From Oceanospirillaceae bacterium UBA1126 (lineage in GTDB: Bacteria; Pseudomonadota; Gammaproteobacteria; Pseudomonadales; Balneatricaceae), in assembly GCA_002312935.1 (NCBI GenBank), contig DCAT01000099.1:1-23876 (forward strand): 23,876 nt of DNA, given 5' to 3'. The notes beneath the pieces are model-generated. The model had not been told where the DNA came from, did not search any database, and worked only from the letters and a program-made list of their open reading frames with translations. This document shows, one piece after another, positions 7,401 to 14,461 of the stretch. Position 1 is the stretch's first letter; each line of letters starts with the position of its first letter. A program made the translations under genes and the position numbers.

Positions 7401-7580
7401 AGACTCCCCAAGGTGTCGTTTCCGAAAGTTGCCCTGAACCCGACGGTTCAAGGTGGGAGGCTCCTGGCTAAGCGGAAGGCGTTCCAGCAAGTGGACATGC
7501 ACAAAGCAAAGCCGAGAAGCCCCCTGGGTATATAAATCGGCTCAAGGACGTTATCGAATGTCGAGTACCACAGGGAGTCT
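7401..7580 (-). ncRNA. ssrS: 6S RNA
   Basis: 6S RNA mimics an open promoter and sequesters the housekeeping sigma factor-RNA polymerase holoenzyme in stationary phase. The minus-strand transcript is about 180 nt (E. coli 184). Its ends pair as AGACTCCC (from 7580) with GGGAGTCT (down to 7401). Near the 5' side it carries TTGAGCCGATTTATATACC, close to the conserved E. coli segment. On the 3' side CACCTTGAACC and GGTTCAGGG form a 9-bp hairpin (7453-7432), as in E. coli, and a GCATGTCC stretch lies toward the apical end. It sits directly downstream of zapA, the conserved location of ssrS. A TATAAT lies 7 bases before the predicted 5' end. The identity rests on motif, structure and synteny; no covariance model was run. 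Confidence 0.9.
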
Positions 7581-7586
7581 GGGGTT

Positions 7587-7592
7587 ATTATA
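7587..7592 (-). promoter_or_regulatory. -10 element of the 6S RNA promoter
   Basis: A perfect TATAAT on the minus strand is followed by AACCCC and then the first paired base of the 6S closing stem at 7580, ideal spacing for a start site. It lies between the zapA stop and the 6S RNA. The -35 region (about 7610-7617) is poor. Confidence 0.65.
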
Positions 7593-7636
7593 TGCCTGAG
7601 TTTTTAAGAATGGAACCTAAATTAGAGAATAAAAGG

Positions 7637-7915
7637 CTAACTTAGGCTGTCATTAACTCTTTTGTCTAAATGCTCAAGTGCTGTTTCCAAATTAATTAGC
7701 TGCTCTTGGGTATCTATTAGCTCCGCACTCATGTTCAAGGCTGCCATTACTGCCATACGGTCTAAACCCATTACCCGACCACTTGATTTAATACCCTGCA
7801 GTATTTGGTCTAAATTCTCAGCAGCCTGACGCAAGTTAGCTTCTTTGCCAGCAGGGCAAGTGAGGGTATAACTTTGAGCTAAAATGGAAACTTGTACTGC
7901 TGTTGTGTCAGTCAT
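7637..7915 (-). CDS. zapA: Cell division protein ZapA
   Basis: ZapA binds and cross-links FtsZ filaments in the division ring. It has 92 residues (E. coli 109), with the N-terminal FtsZ-binding region (VQVSILAQSYTLTCPAGKEANLRQAAENL) split about residues 7-36 and the conserved MAALNMSAELI segment leading into a C-terminal coiled coil. The ATG at 7915 is chosen over an in-frame TTG at 7939 because it fits the family N-terminus and has GGAAG about 8 bases upstream. It overlaps the end of the preceding coiled-coil gene by 8 bases, so the two are probably translationally coupled. 6S RNA follows, as in other gammaproteobacteria. Confidence 0.93.
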   Translation of the reverse strand: MTDTTAVQVSILAQSYTLTCPAGKEANLRQAAENLDQILQGIKSSGRVMGLDRMAVMAALNMSAELIDTQEQLINLETALEHLDKRVNDSLS

Positions 7916-8162
7916 GGTGAGCTTCCGTTGCTTGGTCAAATAAGCTGATTAAATGATTTAAGTCATCTTCTAGGTTTTGGTTGTGAGCTTCTGCAGGTTT
8001 TAAAAAGCCTTCTTGTGGTAAGGCGTTGGCAGCCTGGCGCTGTATTAATTGTTCTTCTAGCTGCGCCACACTGCTTTGAAGCATTGCATAATCGTGCTGT
8101 AAGGCGCGGTGTTGAGTTAACAACTGGTCGATGTGATGTACCAAGGCATTGATGGTCGACAT
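7908..8162 (-). CDS. Small coiled-coil protein, ZapB-like (TIGR02449-type)
   Basis: The 84-residue protein has no catalytic motif and is largely predicted helix, with heptad-like spacing across residues 1-45 (INALVHHIDQLL, then MLQSSVAQLEEQLIQ). A short break near GFLKPAE is followed by a second amphipathic helix (LEDDLNHLISLFDQA). A small coiled-coil gene of the TIGR02449 family is the usual partner upstream of zapA in pseudomonads and resembles ZapB, which links ZapA to the nucleoid-positioning network. The 8-base overlap with zapA suggests a joint role at the division ring. The family assignment rests on size, position and coiled-coil character, so function is inferred. Confidence 0.75.
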   Translation of the reverse strand: MSTINALVHHIDQLLTQHRALQHDYAMLQSSVAQLEEQLIQRQAANALPQEGFLKPAEAHNQNLEDDLNHLISLFDQATEAHHD

Positions 8163-8182
8163 TGATGGGCCACTTAAAAGAT

Positions 8183-8198
8183 AATCTATGCTTAGATT
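8183..8198. repeat. Short inverted repeat in the divergent zapA/ygfB promoter region
   Basis: AATCTA (8183-8188), a TGCT loop and TAGATT (8193-8198) lie between the two divergent transcription units, just downstream of a possible minus-strand TATAAA (8203-8198). It could be an operator or chance. Confidence 0.25.
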
Positions 8199-8265
8199 TT
8201 ATAGTAAATTACGCTACTGTCTAGTGACACCCCATAAAAGCTCTAGAGAATGCCTTCAGCTCAGG

Positions 8266-8271
8266 TATAAT
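8266..8271 (+). promoter_or_regulatory. -10 element of the ygfB operon promoter
   Basis: A perfect TATAAT lies 31 bases before the ygfB ATG and predicts a start near 8278. No good -35 is seen at 17 bp. It would drive the six-gene ygfB-rlmI unit. Confidence 0.5.
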
Positions 8272-8302
8272 AAACTGATAATTTGAAGCTAGAGCCAAAC
8301 TG

Positions 8303-8902
8303 ATGACTGAAACCACGCCACAACTAAACTACGTATTTGATGACTTTGCAGACATGTTTGTTGAGTTGGGAGCTTTCGGTACTCCATCTGAATTACACGG
8401 ATTGCTTACAGGGCAGCTGGCAGCGGGTGTTCGAGCTGATGCTGAGGCTTGGCTGGCCATGGTTGTGGCCCATTTAGATGTGCAAGAGTTAGAAGATGAT
8501 GATGACAAAGCTGAATTGGTGACGCTTTATGATTTGGTGCTAGGGCAATTAACGGCAGCTGATTTTGGGTTTCAATTACTGCTTCCAGAAGACGATGCCG
8601 AGCTAACAGGCAGAACAGAGTCCTTAGGCGCGTGGTGTAGTGGTTTTTTAAGTGGGTTTGGCTTAGGTTTTGATCGCAGCAAGCAAACACTTTCCAGTGA
8701 AATCACCGACTCAATGGAAGACCTTGCTAATATTGCCCAAGTGTCCTTTGATGCGGATGACGAAGAGCTAGAAGGAGACAGTGCAGAAACCAGTTATATA
8801 GAACTGGTTGAGTATGTACGTTTGGCCGCAATGATGGTATTTGCAGAATTTAATTTACCGTCCAACAGTGCCCAAAAAAAAGTACCTAAGCAAGTACATT
8901 AA
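8303..8902 (+). CDS. ygfB: YgfB/YecA family protein (UPF0149)
   Basis: The 199-residue acidic protein (E. coli YgfB about 190) has the family pattern: an early helix with GTPSELHGLLTGQLAAG (residues about 25-42), an acidic linker (ELEDDDDKAEL), then SLGAWCSGFLSGFGLG (about 106-121) and EYVRLAAMMVFAEF near the end. YgfB is an all-helical protein with no known enzyme activity. In P. aeruginosa it has been linked, as I recall, to repression of an AlpA-controlled amidase gene. It is the first gene of the ygfB-pepP-ubiH-ubiI group, a conserved gammaproteobacterial order. The Shine-Dalgarno sequence is weak. Confidence 0.9.
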   Translation: MTETTPQLNYVFDDFADMFVELGAFGTPSELHGLLTGQLAAGVRADAEAWLAMVVAHLDVQELEDDDDKAELVTLYDLVLGQLTAADFGFQLLLPEDDAELTGRTESLGAWCSGFLSGFGLGFDRSKQTLSSEITDSMEDLANIAQVSFDADDEELEGDSAETSYIELVEYVRLAAMMVFAEFNLPSNSAQKKVPKQVH

Positions 8903-8914
8903 GAGCAAAATGCC

Positions 8915-10228
8915 ATGACTAAGCTAGCCACTATAGAGTATAGCAACCGACGTAAGGACCTAATGCAACAGCTACCTCGAGGAGCGGTTGTGATCATTCA
9001 GTGTGCTCCGGTATATATTCGAAACGGTGATGTAGAGCATGATTACCGTCAAGACAGTAGTTTTTATTACCTATCGGGTATGGTGGAGCCGCATACCACC
9101 TTGGTGCTAGTTAATGGGCCAGAAGGTTGCTCCAGTAACATTTTTTGTCGTAGCAAAGACAAGTTACAAGAAATTTGGCATGGTCGCCGTCTAGGTGTGG
9201 ATGCTGCACCACATACATTGATGATCGACAACGCCTACACCAGCGAAACGCTCGAGGCACAACTCATAGAGTTATTAGATGGCGCAAGCCAGGTGGTCTT
9301 CGGCTTTAGCCGTGAAAATACTGCTGAGTTGGTGCAGCAGAGTTTATCTAAGTTGCGTGGCTTAGCACGTCAGGGAAAAATATCTCCCACTCAGGTTGTG
9401 GACCTTGATCCTCTTGTAGATGCCATGCGTCTGTTAAAATCAGCCGCTGAGATAGATCAAATGGCGCTGGCTAGCAATATAAGTGTGGTTGCCCATAAAC
9501 GTGCCATGAGTGTGTGCAAAGTGGGTATGAATGAATTTCAATTGGCTGCTGAAGTGCACCACCAGTTTTCGGTGCAAGGTAGTCAGCGCTTGGCGTATGG
9601 CTCTATTGTAGCGGGTGGTGACAATGCCTGTATTTTGCACTACACCAACAATGATCAAGTATTACAGGATGGTGATCTGGTATTAATTGATGCAGGTTGT
9701 GAGCTGGATCACTATGCTTCAGATATTACCCGTACTTTCCCAGTTAACGGCCGCTTTAGTGAAGCTCAAAAAACTATTTATGAGTTAGTGTTGTCGGCCC
9801 ATACAGCGGCCTTAGCCTGTATTAAGCCTGGAGCGGTATTTGCCGACATGCAAAATGCCGCAGTAGAGGTAATTACTCAGGGCTTAATTGATATAGGCTT
9901 GTTAACAGGTGAGCTAGACAAAAATATTGCAGACCAGAGTTATCGCAAATTTTATATGCATAATATTGGCCATTGGCTTGGCATGGATGTGCACGATGTG
10001 GGTATCTATAAATTCAATGGAGAATCCCGCCCACTTATCCAAGGCATGGTAACTACAGTAGAACCTGGTATTTATATAGACCCAGACGATGTCAGCATTG
10101 CCCCTGAATGGCGTGGTATTGGCGTTCGTATTGAAGATAATATCTTGGTGACCAAAGATGGTTACCGCAACCTTACTGAATACCTGCCCGTGACCGTGGC
10201 AGATATTGAAACCTTAATGGCGGGCTAA
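8915..10228 (+). CDS. pepP: Xaa-Pro aminopeptidase P
   Basis: PepP removes N-terminal residues that precede proline, using two Mn ions. It has 437 residues (E. coli 441), with an N-terminal creatinase-like domain (about 1-170, including YRQDSSFYYLSG and IWHGRRLG) and a C-terminal pita-bread domain. The five metal ligands are present: D259 (IDAGCE), D270 (DITRTF), H353 (HNIGHWLGMDVHDVG), E383 (VEPG) and E407 (VRIEDN). It starts 12 bases after ygfB and ends in TAATG, sharing one base with the ubiH start. Linkage to ubiquinone genes is conserved although no metabolic link is known. Confidence 0.97.
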   Translation: MTKLATIEYSNRRKDLMQQLPRGAVVIIQCAPVYIRNGDVEHDYRQDSSFYYLSGMVEPHTTLVLVNGPEGCSSNIFCRSKDKLQEIWHGRRLGVDAAPHTLMIDNAYTSETLEAQLIELLDGASQVVFGFSRENTAELVQQSLSKLRGLARQGKISPTQVVDLDPLVDAMRLLKSAAEIDQMALASNISVVAHKRAMSVCKVGMNEFQLAAEVHHQFSVQGSQRLAYGSIVAGGDNACILHYTNNDQVLQDGDLVLIDAGCELDHYASDITRTFPVNGRFSEAQKTIYELVLSAHTAALACIKPGAVFADMQNAAVEVITQGLIDIGLLTGELDKNIADQSYRKFYMHNIGHWLGMDVHDVGIYKFNGESRPLIQGMVTTVEPGIYIDPDDVSIAPEWRGIGVRIEDNILVTKDGYRNLTEYLPVTVADIETLMAG

Positions 10229-11565
10229 TGGCTGAAAAATCAGACGAAAGCCCTATCGGCACTCAGGTTTCCAAAAGCTACGATATTGTTATTGTGGGAG
10301 GTGGTTTAGTTGGTGCGAGTTTATGTTTAGCGCTAGCTGGCACGGCAAAGGCCTATGGGTTATCTATTGCGTTACTTGATGTGGCACCTATTGGCGCTAC
10401 AACACCCACAGCTGCAGGTGTTTTAGATGGGCGTGCCACAGCACTTGCTCTTGGTAGCCGCAACTTATTGCATAGTATCCACTTATGGCAACATTTACGC
10501 GGCCATGCCCAAGCCATTAGCACTATTCAAGTGAGTGACCAAGGCCAGCCTTGGAAGAGCGATATGAAGGCCTCTGAGATGCAGCGTGAGGCCCTAGGTT
10601 ATGTGTTGCAGAATCAGGCCATGGGGCAGGTTTTCTTAGAGCAAATAAATCAACGTTGCAGTGACTTTGTGCATCTCATTGATCAGGCAGAAGTGACGGC
10701 TATTAATAACTCACGTCAAAATAGTCAGCTGCAATATAAGCGCCTTGGGGAATGCGGTACTCTTACTGCACAGTTAGTTGTTATGGCCGACGGCGGACGG
10801 TCACATTTGCGCCATCAGTTGGGCATGTTTGATCAAATTCAAAATTATGATCAAGTGGCTTTAGTGGCCAATGTAGAGCTAGACCAGCACCATTTTGGCC
10901 TTGCTTGTGAGCGATTTACCTCATCGGGCCCCTTGGCGCTATTGCCCTTGCCCAGCTTCGAAGATAAACACCGTGCTGCCCTAGTGTGGACACAACCCAT
11001 TGCCCGCCAAGCTGAATTAGAGCAAATGCATGATGACCAGTTACTAGAAGAAATTCAACAAAATGTGGGTTATCCCATGGGCAAGCTTCGGGCTATTGGT
11101 GATCGCCAAGTTTATCCGCTGTCTCTAAGTGTTGCTGCTGAGCAGGCTAGACAAGGCTTAGCCGTTGTAGGTAACGCAGCTCATACGTTACACCCCATTG
11201 CTGGCCAAGGATTTAACCTAGCGCTGCGGGGTAGTTTTGCATTAGCTGAATCAGTACTAAAAGCCTGTAAACAAGGCAGCCCTATTGGTGACTTGACCAA
11301 TTTAAACCAGTTTGTTGACATTAGCCGAAGGGACCAAGGGCGTGTCATTGGTACCAGTGATAAGGTAATGAAGCTTTTCTCTAGTAAAAAGCTTCATTAC
11401 TCTGTGTTAAGGCAATTAGGCCTATTAACCATGCAACAGGTGCCTATGGTAAAGACCCTTTTTACCCGCGCAGCGATGGGTTTAGATGTGCCTTTGGCAG
11501 AGGTTTTAGCGATGCCTCCGGTAAACAATTCCGCTTCAGAAAGCAGCTGTGAGAAAAATCTATGA
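10228..11565 (+). CDS. ubiH: 2-octaprenyl-6-methoxyphenol hydroxylase UbiH
   Basis: UbiH is an FAD monooxygenase that adds a ring hydroxyl during aerobic ubiquinone synthesis. It has 445 residues with a somewhat long N-terminal extension (about 17 residues before the fold). Features are the dinucleotide loop GGGLVGAS (24-31), the central ADG motif (187-189, MADGGRSHLR) and the second FAD motif VGNAAHTLHPIAGQGFN (314-330). The VSDQGQPW segment near 102 is typical of UbiH rather than UbiI or UbiF. The start overlaps pepP by one base and the stop overlaps ubiI by four (ATGA). A perfect 14-bp inverted repeat lies within codons 380-391. Confidence 0.93.
   Translation: MAEKSDESPIGTQVSKSYDIVIVGGGLVGASLCLALAGTAKAYGLSIALLDVAPIGATTPTAAGVLDGRATALALGSRNLLHSIHLWQHLRGHAQAISTIQVSDQGQPWKSDMKASEMQREALGYVLQNQAMGQVFLEQINQRCSDFVHLIDQAEVTAINNSRQNSQLQYKRLGECGTLTAQLVVMADGGRSHLRHQLGMFDQIQNYDQVALVANVELDQHHFGLACERFTSSGPLALLPLPSFEDKHRAALVWTQPIARQAELEQMHDDQLLEEIQQNVGYPMGKLRAIGDRQVYPLSLSVAAEQARQGLAVVGNAAHTLHPIAGQGFNLALRGSFALAESVLKACKQGSPIGDLTNLNQFVDISRRDQGRVIGTSDKVMKLFSSKKLHYSVLRQLGLLTMQQVPMVKTLFTRAAMGLDVPLAEVLAMPPVNNSASESSCEKNL
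11365..11400 (+). repeat. Perfect 14-bp inverted repeat inside ubiH
   Basis: GTAATGAAGCTTTT (11365-11378) and AAAAGCTTCATTAC (11387-11400) are exact reverse complements around the 8-base loop CTCTAGTA. Translated, this is VMKLFSSKKLHY of UbiH. The RNA would form a strong hairpin about 165 bases before the ubiI start. No T tract follows. The structure is seen directly; its role is unknown. Confidence 0.85.
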
Positions 11566-12824
11566 GCCAGTTCGACATAGCTATAGTTGGCGCGGGAATG
11601 GTGGGTGCAAGCCTTGCTTGTGGTCTAATAGATGCTGGTTTTAAGGTGGCCTTAATTGAATCTGGAGAATTAAATCCATCACAAAATTGGCCACTAGGGC
11701 AGGTAGACGCGCGCGTATCCGCGTTAAGCTTGGCCTCTGAAAATTTGCTAAAAAACCTGAATGTTTGGCCTATTTTAGCAAATATGGCACGTTTCCAAGC
11801 CTACAGTGCTATGCATGTTTGGGATGCCTGTGGCACCGGTCGGCTTCACTTTACTGCCGCCGAGCAACATTTGCCTTATTTAGGGCATATTGTTGAAAAT
11901 TGCACGATTACGTCAGCCTTGCACCAAACTCTAGCGCACAAGCAATACCAACTTTTCGAACACAGTCAAATTGTCGACATGACTTCACAAGAAATATCGC
12001 CAAGGCGTTTAACCTTTGCTAGTGGTGAGCAAATTAGCGCATCCATAGTAGTAGGAGCTGACGGCGCTAATTCTAAAATTAGGCAGTTGGCAGGGCTACC
12101 TACCCGCGAGTGGGATTACCCTCATCACGCTTTAGTGACCCGTGTTAAAGTGACTAAAGCGCATGAAAACACTGCATGGCAAAGGTTTACCGAGGACGGT
12201 ATATTGGCTTTTTTGCCCTTGTCTACTGCTGCTGAAGAAAGCCCAGACAATCATTATTGTTCTATCGTCTGGTCACGCCCAAAGGCACAGGCAGAGGCGA
12301 TGCAACAACTACCAGAAAATGACTTCTGCCACGCCCTAAGCCGAGCATTTGAGGGCCAGTTAGGCGCTGTGATTGAAACTGATCAGCGCCACGTGATCCC
12401 GCTCAGGCAGCGCCACGCCAAACGTTATGTACAGGAGGGGTTAGTTTTGGTGGGTGACGCGGCTCACACCATACACCCCTTAGCTGGCCAAGGGGTTAAT
12501 TTGGGGTTTCTTGACGTATCCGCTCTAGTAGAAACGTTAAAACAAGCCCAGCAGCAAGGCCATGACATTTCCAGTCTAAAAGTGTTAGAAAATTATCAGT
12601 CCCTAAGACGTGGTGATAATCTTCGCATGATGAGCTTAATGGAGAGCTTTTCTAGATTATTTGGTAATCAACATCCCATGCTAAGTTTATTGCGAAATAC
12701 CGGCATGAACTGGGTGCAAAGACTAAGCCCTATAAAACAGCATTTAGCGCAACAAGCTATGGGAGTAGGTGTGCACTTACCCCCATTATCACAAGCGCCC
12801 CAACCCATAAAAAATACCCTATAA
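11562..12824 (+). CDS. ubiI: 2-octaprenylphenol hydroxylase UbiI (VisC)
   Basis: UbiI is the FAD monooxygenase that hydroxylates ring carbon 5 in ubiquinone synthesis. It has 420 residues (E. coli 400). It shows VGAGMVGAS (9-17), DARVSALSLAS (49-59), the UbiI-like LGHIVENCTI (107-116), GADGANS (165-171) and VGDAAHTIHPLAGQGVNLGF (297-316). UbiI motifs (WDYPHHALV, GILAFLPLS) separate it from UbiH and UbiF. It overlaps ubiH by ATGA, so the two paralogous hydroxylases are probably translated in a coupled way. No third hydroxylase (UbiF) is in this window. Confidence 0.93.
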   Translation: MSQFDIAIVGAGMVGASLACGLIDAGFKVALIESGELNPSQNWPLGQVDARVSALSLASENLLKNLNVWPILANMARFQAYSAMHVWDACGTGRLHFTAAEQHLPYLGHIVENCTITSALHQTLAHKQYQLFEHSQIVDMTSQEISPRRLTFASGEQISASIVVGADGANSKIRQLAGLPTREWDYPHHALVTRVKVTKAHENTAWQRFTEDGILAFLPLSTAAEESPDNHYCSIVWSRPKAQAEAMQQLPENDFCHALSRAFEGQLGAVIETDQRHVIPLRQRHAKRYVQEGLVLVGDAAHTIHPLAGQGVNLGFLDVSALVETLKQAQQQGHDISSLKVLENYQSLRRGDNLRMMSLMESFSRLFGNQHPMLSLLRNTGMNWVQRLSPIKQHLAQQAMGVGVHLPPLSQAPQPIKNTL

Positions 12825-12834
12825 GGACACGATT

Positions 12835-13221
12835 ATGAGCAACTTACCTCAAGGCTTAAGCTACGTTTCAAGCCATGAATGGATCCGCAATGAAGGTGAC
12901 GGTATTGTCACCATTGGGGTGACAGATTTTGCCCAAGAGCAATTAGGCGATGTTGTATTTGTTGAGTTACCAGATGTAGGCACACAGCTTACATCTGAGG
13001 ACGAATTTGGTGTAATCGAGTCTGTTAAAGCTGCCTCAGATCTATTTGCGCCTGTTTCTGGCGAAGTAATTGCCATTAATGAGCAGTTAGATGATGACCC
13101 AGAGTTAGTGAACTCAGACCCTTATGGTGATGCTTGGCTATTACAAATACGGTTAACTAACCCAGAAGAGTTAGAGCATTTGTTAGACGCTGAAGCTTAT
13201 AGCCAATTGTGTGACGAATAA
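12835..13221 (+). CDS. gcvH: Glycine cleavage system H protein
   Basis: GcvH carries the lipoyl arm that shuttles the aminomethyl group between the P, T and L proteins of glycine cleavage. It has 128 residues (E. coli 129), with the SSHEWIR start region, lipoyl-accepting K65 in ESVKAASD, and APVSGEVIAIN and PELVNSDPY stretches. AAGGA at 12823-12827, overlapping the ubiI stop, sits 7 bases before the ATG. No gcvT or gcvP is adjacent, so this copy is stand-alone inside a ubiquinone operon. Its partners should be elsewhere in the genome. It may also act as a lipoyl relay, which is inference. Confidence 0.97.
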   Translation: MSNLPQGLSYVSSHEWIRNEGDGIVTIGVTDFAQEQLGDVVFVELPDVGTQLTSEDEFGVIESVKAASDLFAPVSGEVIAINEQLDDDPELVNSDPYGDAWLLQIRLTNPEELEHLLDAEAYSQLCDE

Positions 13222-14412
13222 ATGTCAGATTTAATTTTAAAACCAAAATCGGATCGCCGTTTACGTCAGGGGCACTTGTGGATTTACAGTAATGAAGTTG
13301 ATGTAAGTAAATCTTCTCTGCAAAGCTTCCTACCGGGTGAGCAAGTGAATGTGTTGGATGCCAAAGGTAAAGCCTTAGGTACTGCTATTATTAATCCTAA
13401 GCAGCTTATTTGTGGCCGTTTAGTGAGCCGTAAAGCTGATGAACCTCTTGATCGTGAACGTTTGGCGAGTAGGCTGAAGTCTGCCTTAGTGAGCAGAGAA
13501 CAGTTGTTTGAAGACCACTGCTACCGTTGGGTGTATGGCGATAGTGATGGGTTGCCTGGGTTAGTGATTGACCGTTTTGACCAAGTTATAGTGGTACAGG
13601 TGTCCAATGCTGGTATCGAGCTTTTGCTTGAACAGTTGTTACTAGCCATCAATGAAGTGGTGCCGGGCCTCAATATTTTGCTTAAAAATGATGGCAAAAT
13701 GCGTGCCATCGAAGGCCTAGAGGATTACGTGCGGGTGGCTCAAGGAGAGGTGCCAAAGCTTGTACCCCTAAAAGAAAATGGGGTGAGCTTTTTGGCGCCT
13801 GTATGGGATGGGCAAAAAACGGGATGGTTTTATGACCACCGCTTAAACCGCCGTAGGGTACAAAAATTATCACAGGGCAAGCGGGTTTTGGACATGTTTA
13901 GCTACATTGGTGGCTGGGGTGTGCAGGCTGCTGCAGCGGGTGCTAAGGAAGTTATTTGTGTGGATGCCTCGGCCCAAGCGCTAGACTTGGTGCATCAACA
14001 AGCCCAGTTGAATAACGTAAGTGATAAAATACATAGCCTAAAGGCAGATGCCTTTACTGCGATGAAGCAGTTGCATGAAGACGGAGAACGTTTTGACATA
14101 GTCATCATTGACCCACCAGCCTTTATTGCTCGTCGCAAAGACATCAAAGCGGGGGAATTAGCATACCAGCGTGCTAATCAGTTAGCGATGCGATTATTAA
14201 ATCCAGAAGGCATCTTAGTGTCTGCTTCATGTTCCATGCATTTAGAGCGAACGCGCCTTACTCAATTGCTGCAAGAGGCCTGTCGTAAGAATGGTCGTAT
14301 GGGGCAAGTGCTAGAACAAGGAGGCCAAGGCGGTGATCACCCTGTACACCCTGCTATTCCAGAGACTGATTATTTAAAGTCCGTTATTCTTCGCACTTGG
14401 TACGAGGCCTAA
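13222..14412 (+). CDS. rlmI: PUA-domain 23S rRNA cytosine-5 methyltransferase, RlmI-like
   Basis: The likely role is SAM-dependent methylation of C1962 of 23S rRNA. It has 396 residues, the same as E. coli RlmI. An N-terminal PUA domain covers about 2-75 (SDRRLRQGHLWIYSNEV), followed by the small EEHGMK-like segment (KENGVSFLAP) and a Rossmann methyltransferase domain. That domain has motif I VLDMFSYIGGWGVQAA (222-237), the acidic VDAS end of strand 2, DPPAF (297-301) and a candidate catalytic C337 in SASCS. The ATG directly follows the gcvH TAA with no Shine-Dalgarno sequence of its own, so translation must be coupled to gcvH. Exact target specificity is inferred from the family. Confidence 0.85.
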   Translation: MSDLILKPKSDRRLRQGHLWIYSNEVDVSKSSLQSFLPGEQVNVLDAKGKALGTAIINPKQLICGRLVSRKADEPLDRERLASRLKSALVSREQLFEDHCYRWVYGDSDGLPGLVIDRFDQVIVVQVSNAGIELLLEQLLLAINEVVPGLNILLKNDGKMRAIEGLEDYVRVAQGEVPKLVPLKENGVSFLAPVWDGQKTGWFYDHRLNRRRVQKLSQGKRVLDMFSYIGGWGVQAAAAGAKEVICVDASAQALDLVHQQAQLNNVSDKIHSLKADAFTAMKQLHEDGERFDIVIIDPPAFIARRKDIKAGELAYQRANQLAMRLLNPEGILVSASCSMHLERTRLTQLLQEACRKNGRMGQVLEQGGQGGDHPVHPAIPETDYLKSVILRTWYEA

Positions 14413-14461
14413 CTTTTTTGTGGGCCTGGTGCAACGGCGCAATGCTTACTGTAGGCGTTAT

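Noticed and set aside
7284..7502. Possible 72-codon minus-strand reading frame
   Set aside because: It lies over the 6S RNA and the cpxR control region, has no recognisable protein features, and is better explained by the non-coding RNA.
8406..8690. 94-codon antisense frame over ygfB
   Set aside because: It is a shadow of the ygfB frame with no protein family features or ribosome site.
10228..12824. Adjacent similar flavoprotein genes as a recent tandem duplication
   Set aside because: The two proteins match the separate UbiH and UbiI families and this pairing is ancient and widespread.
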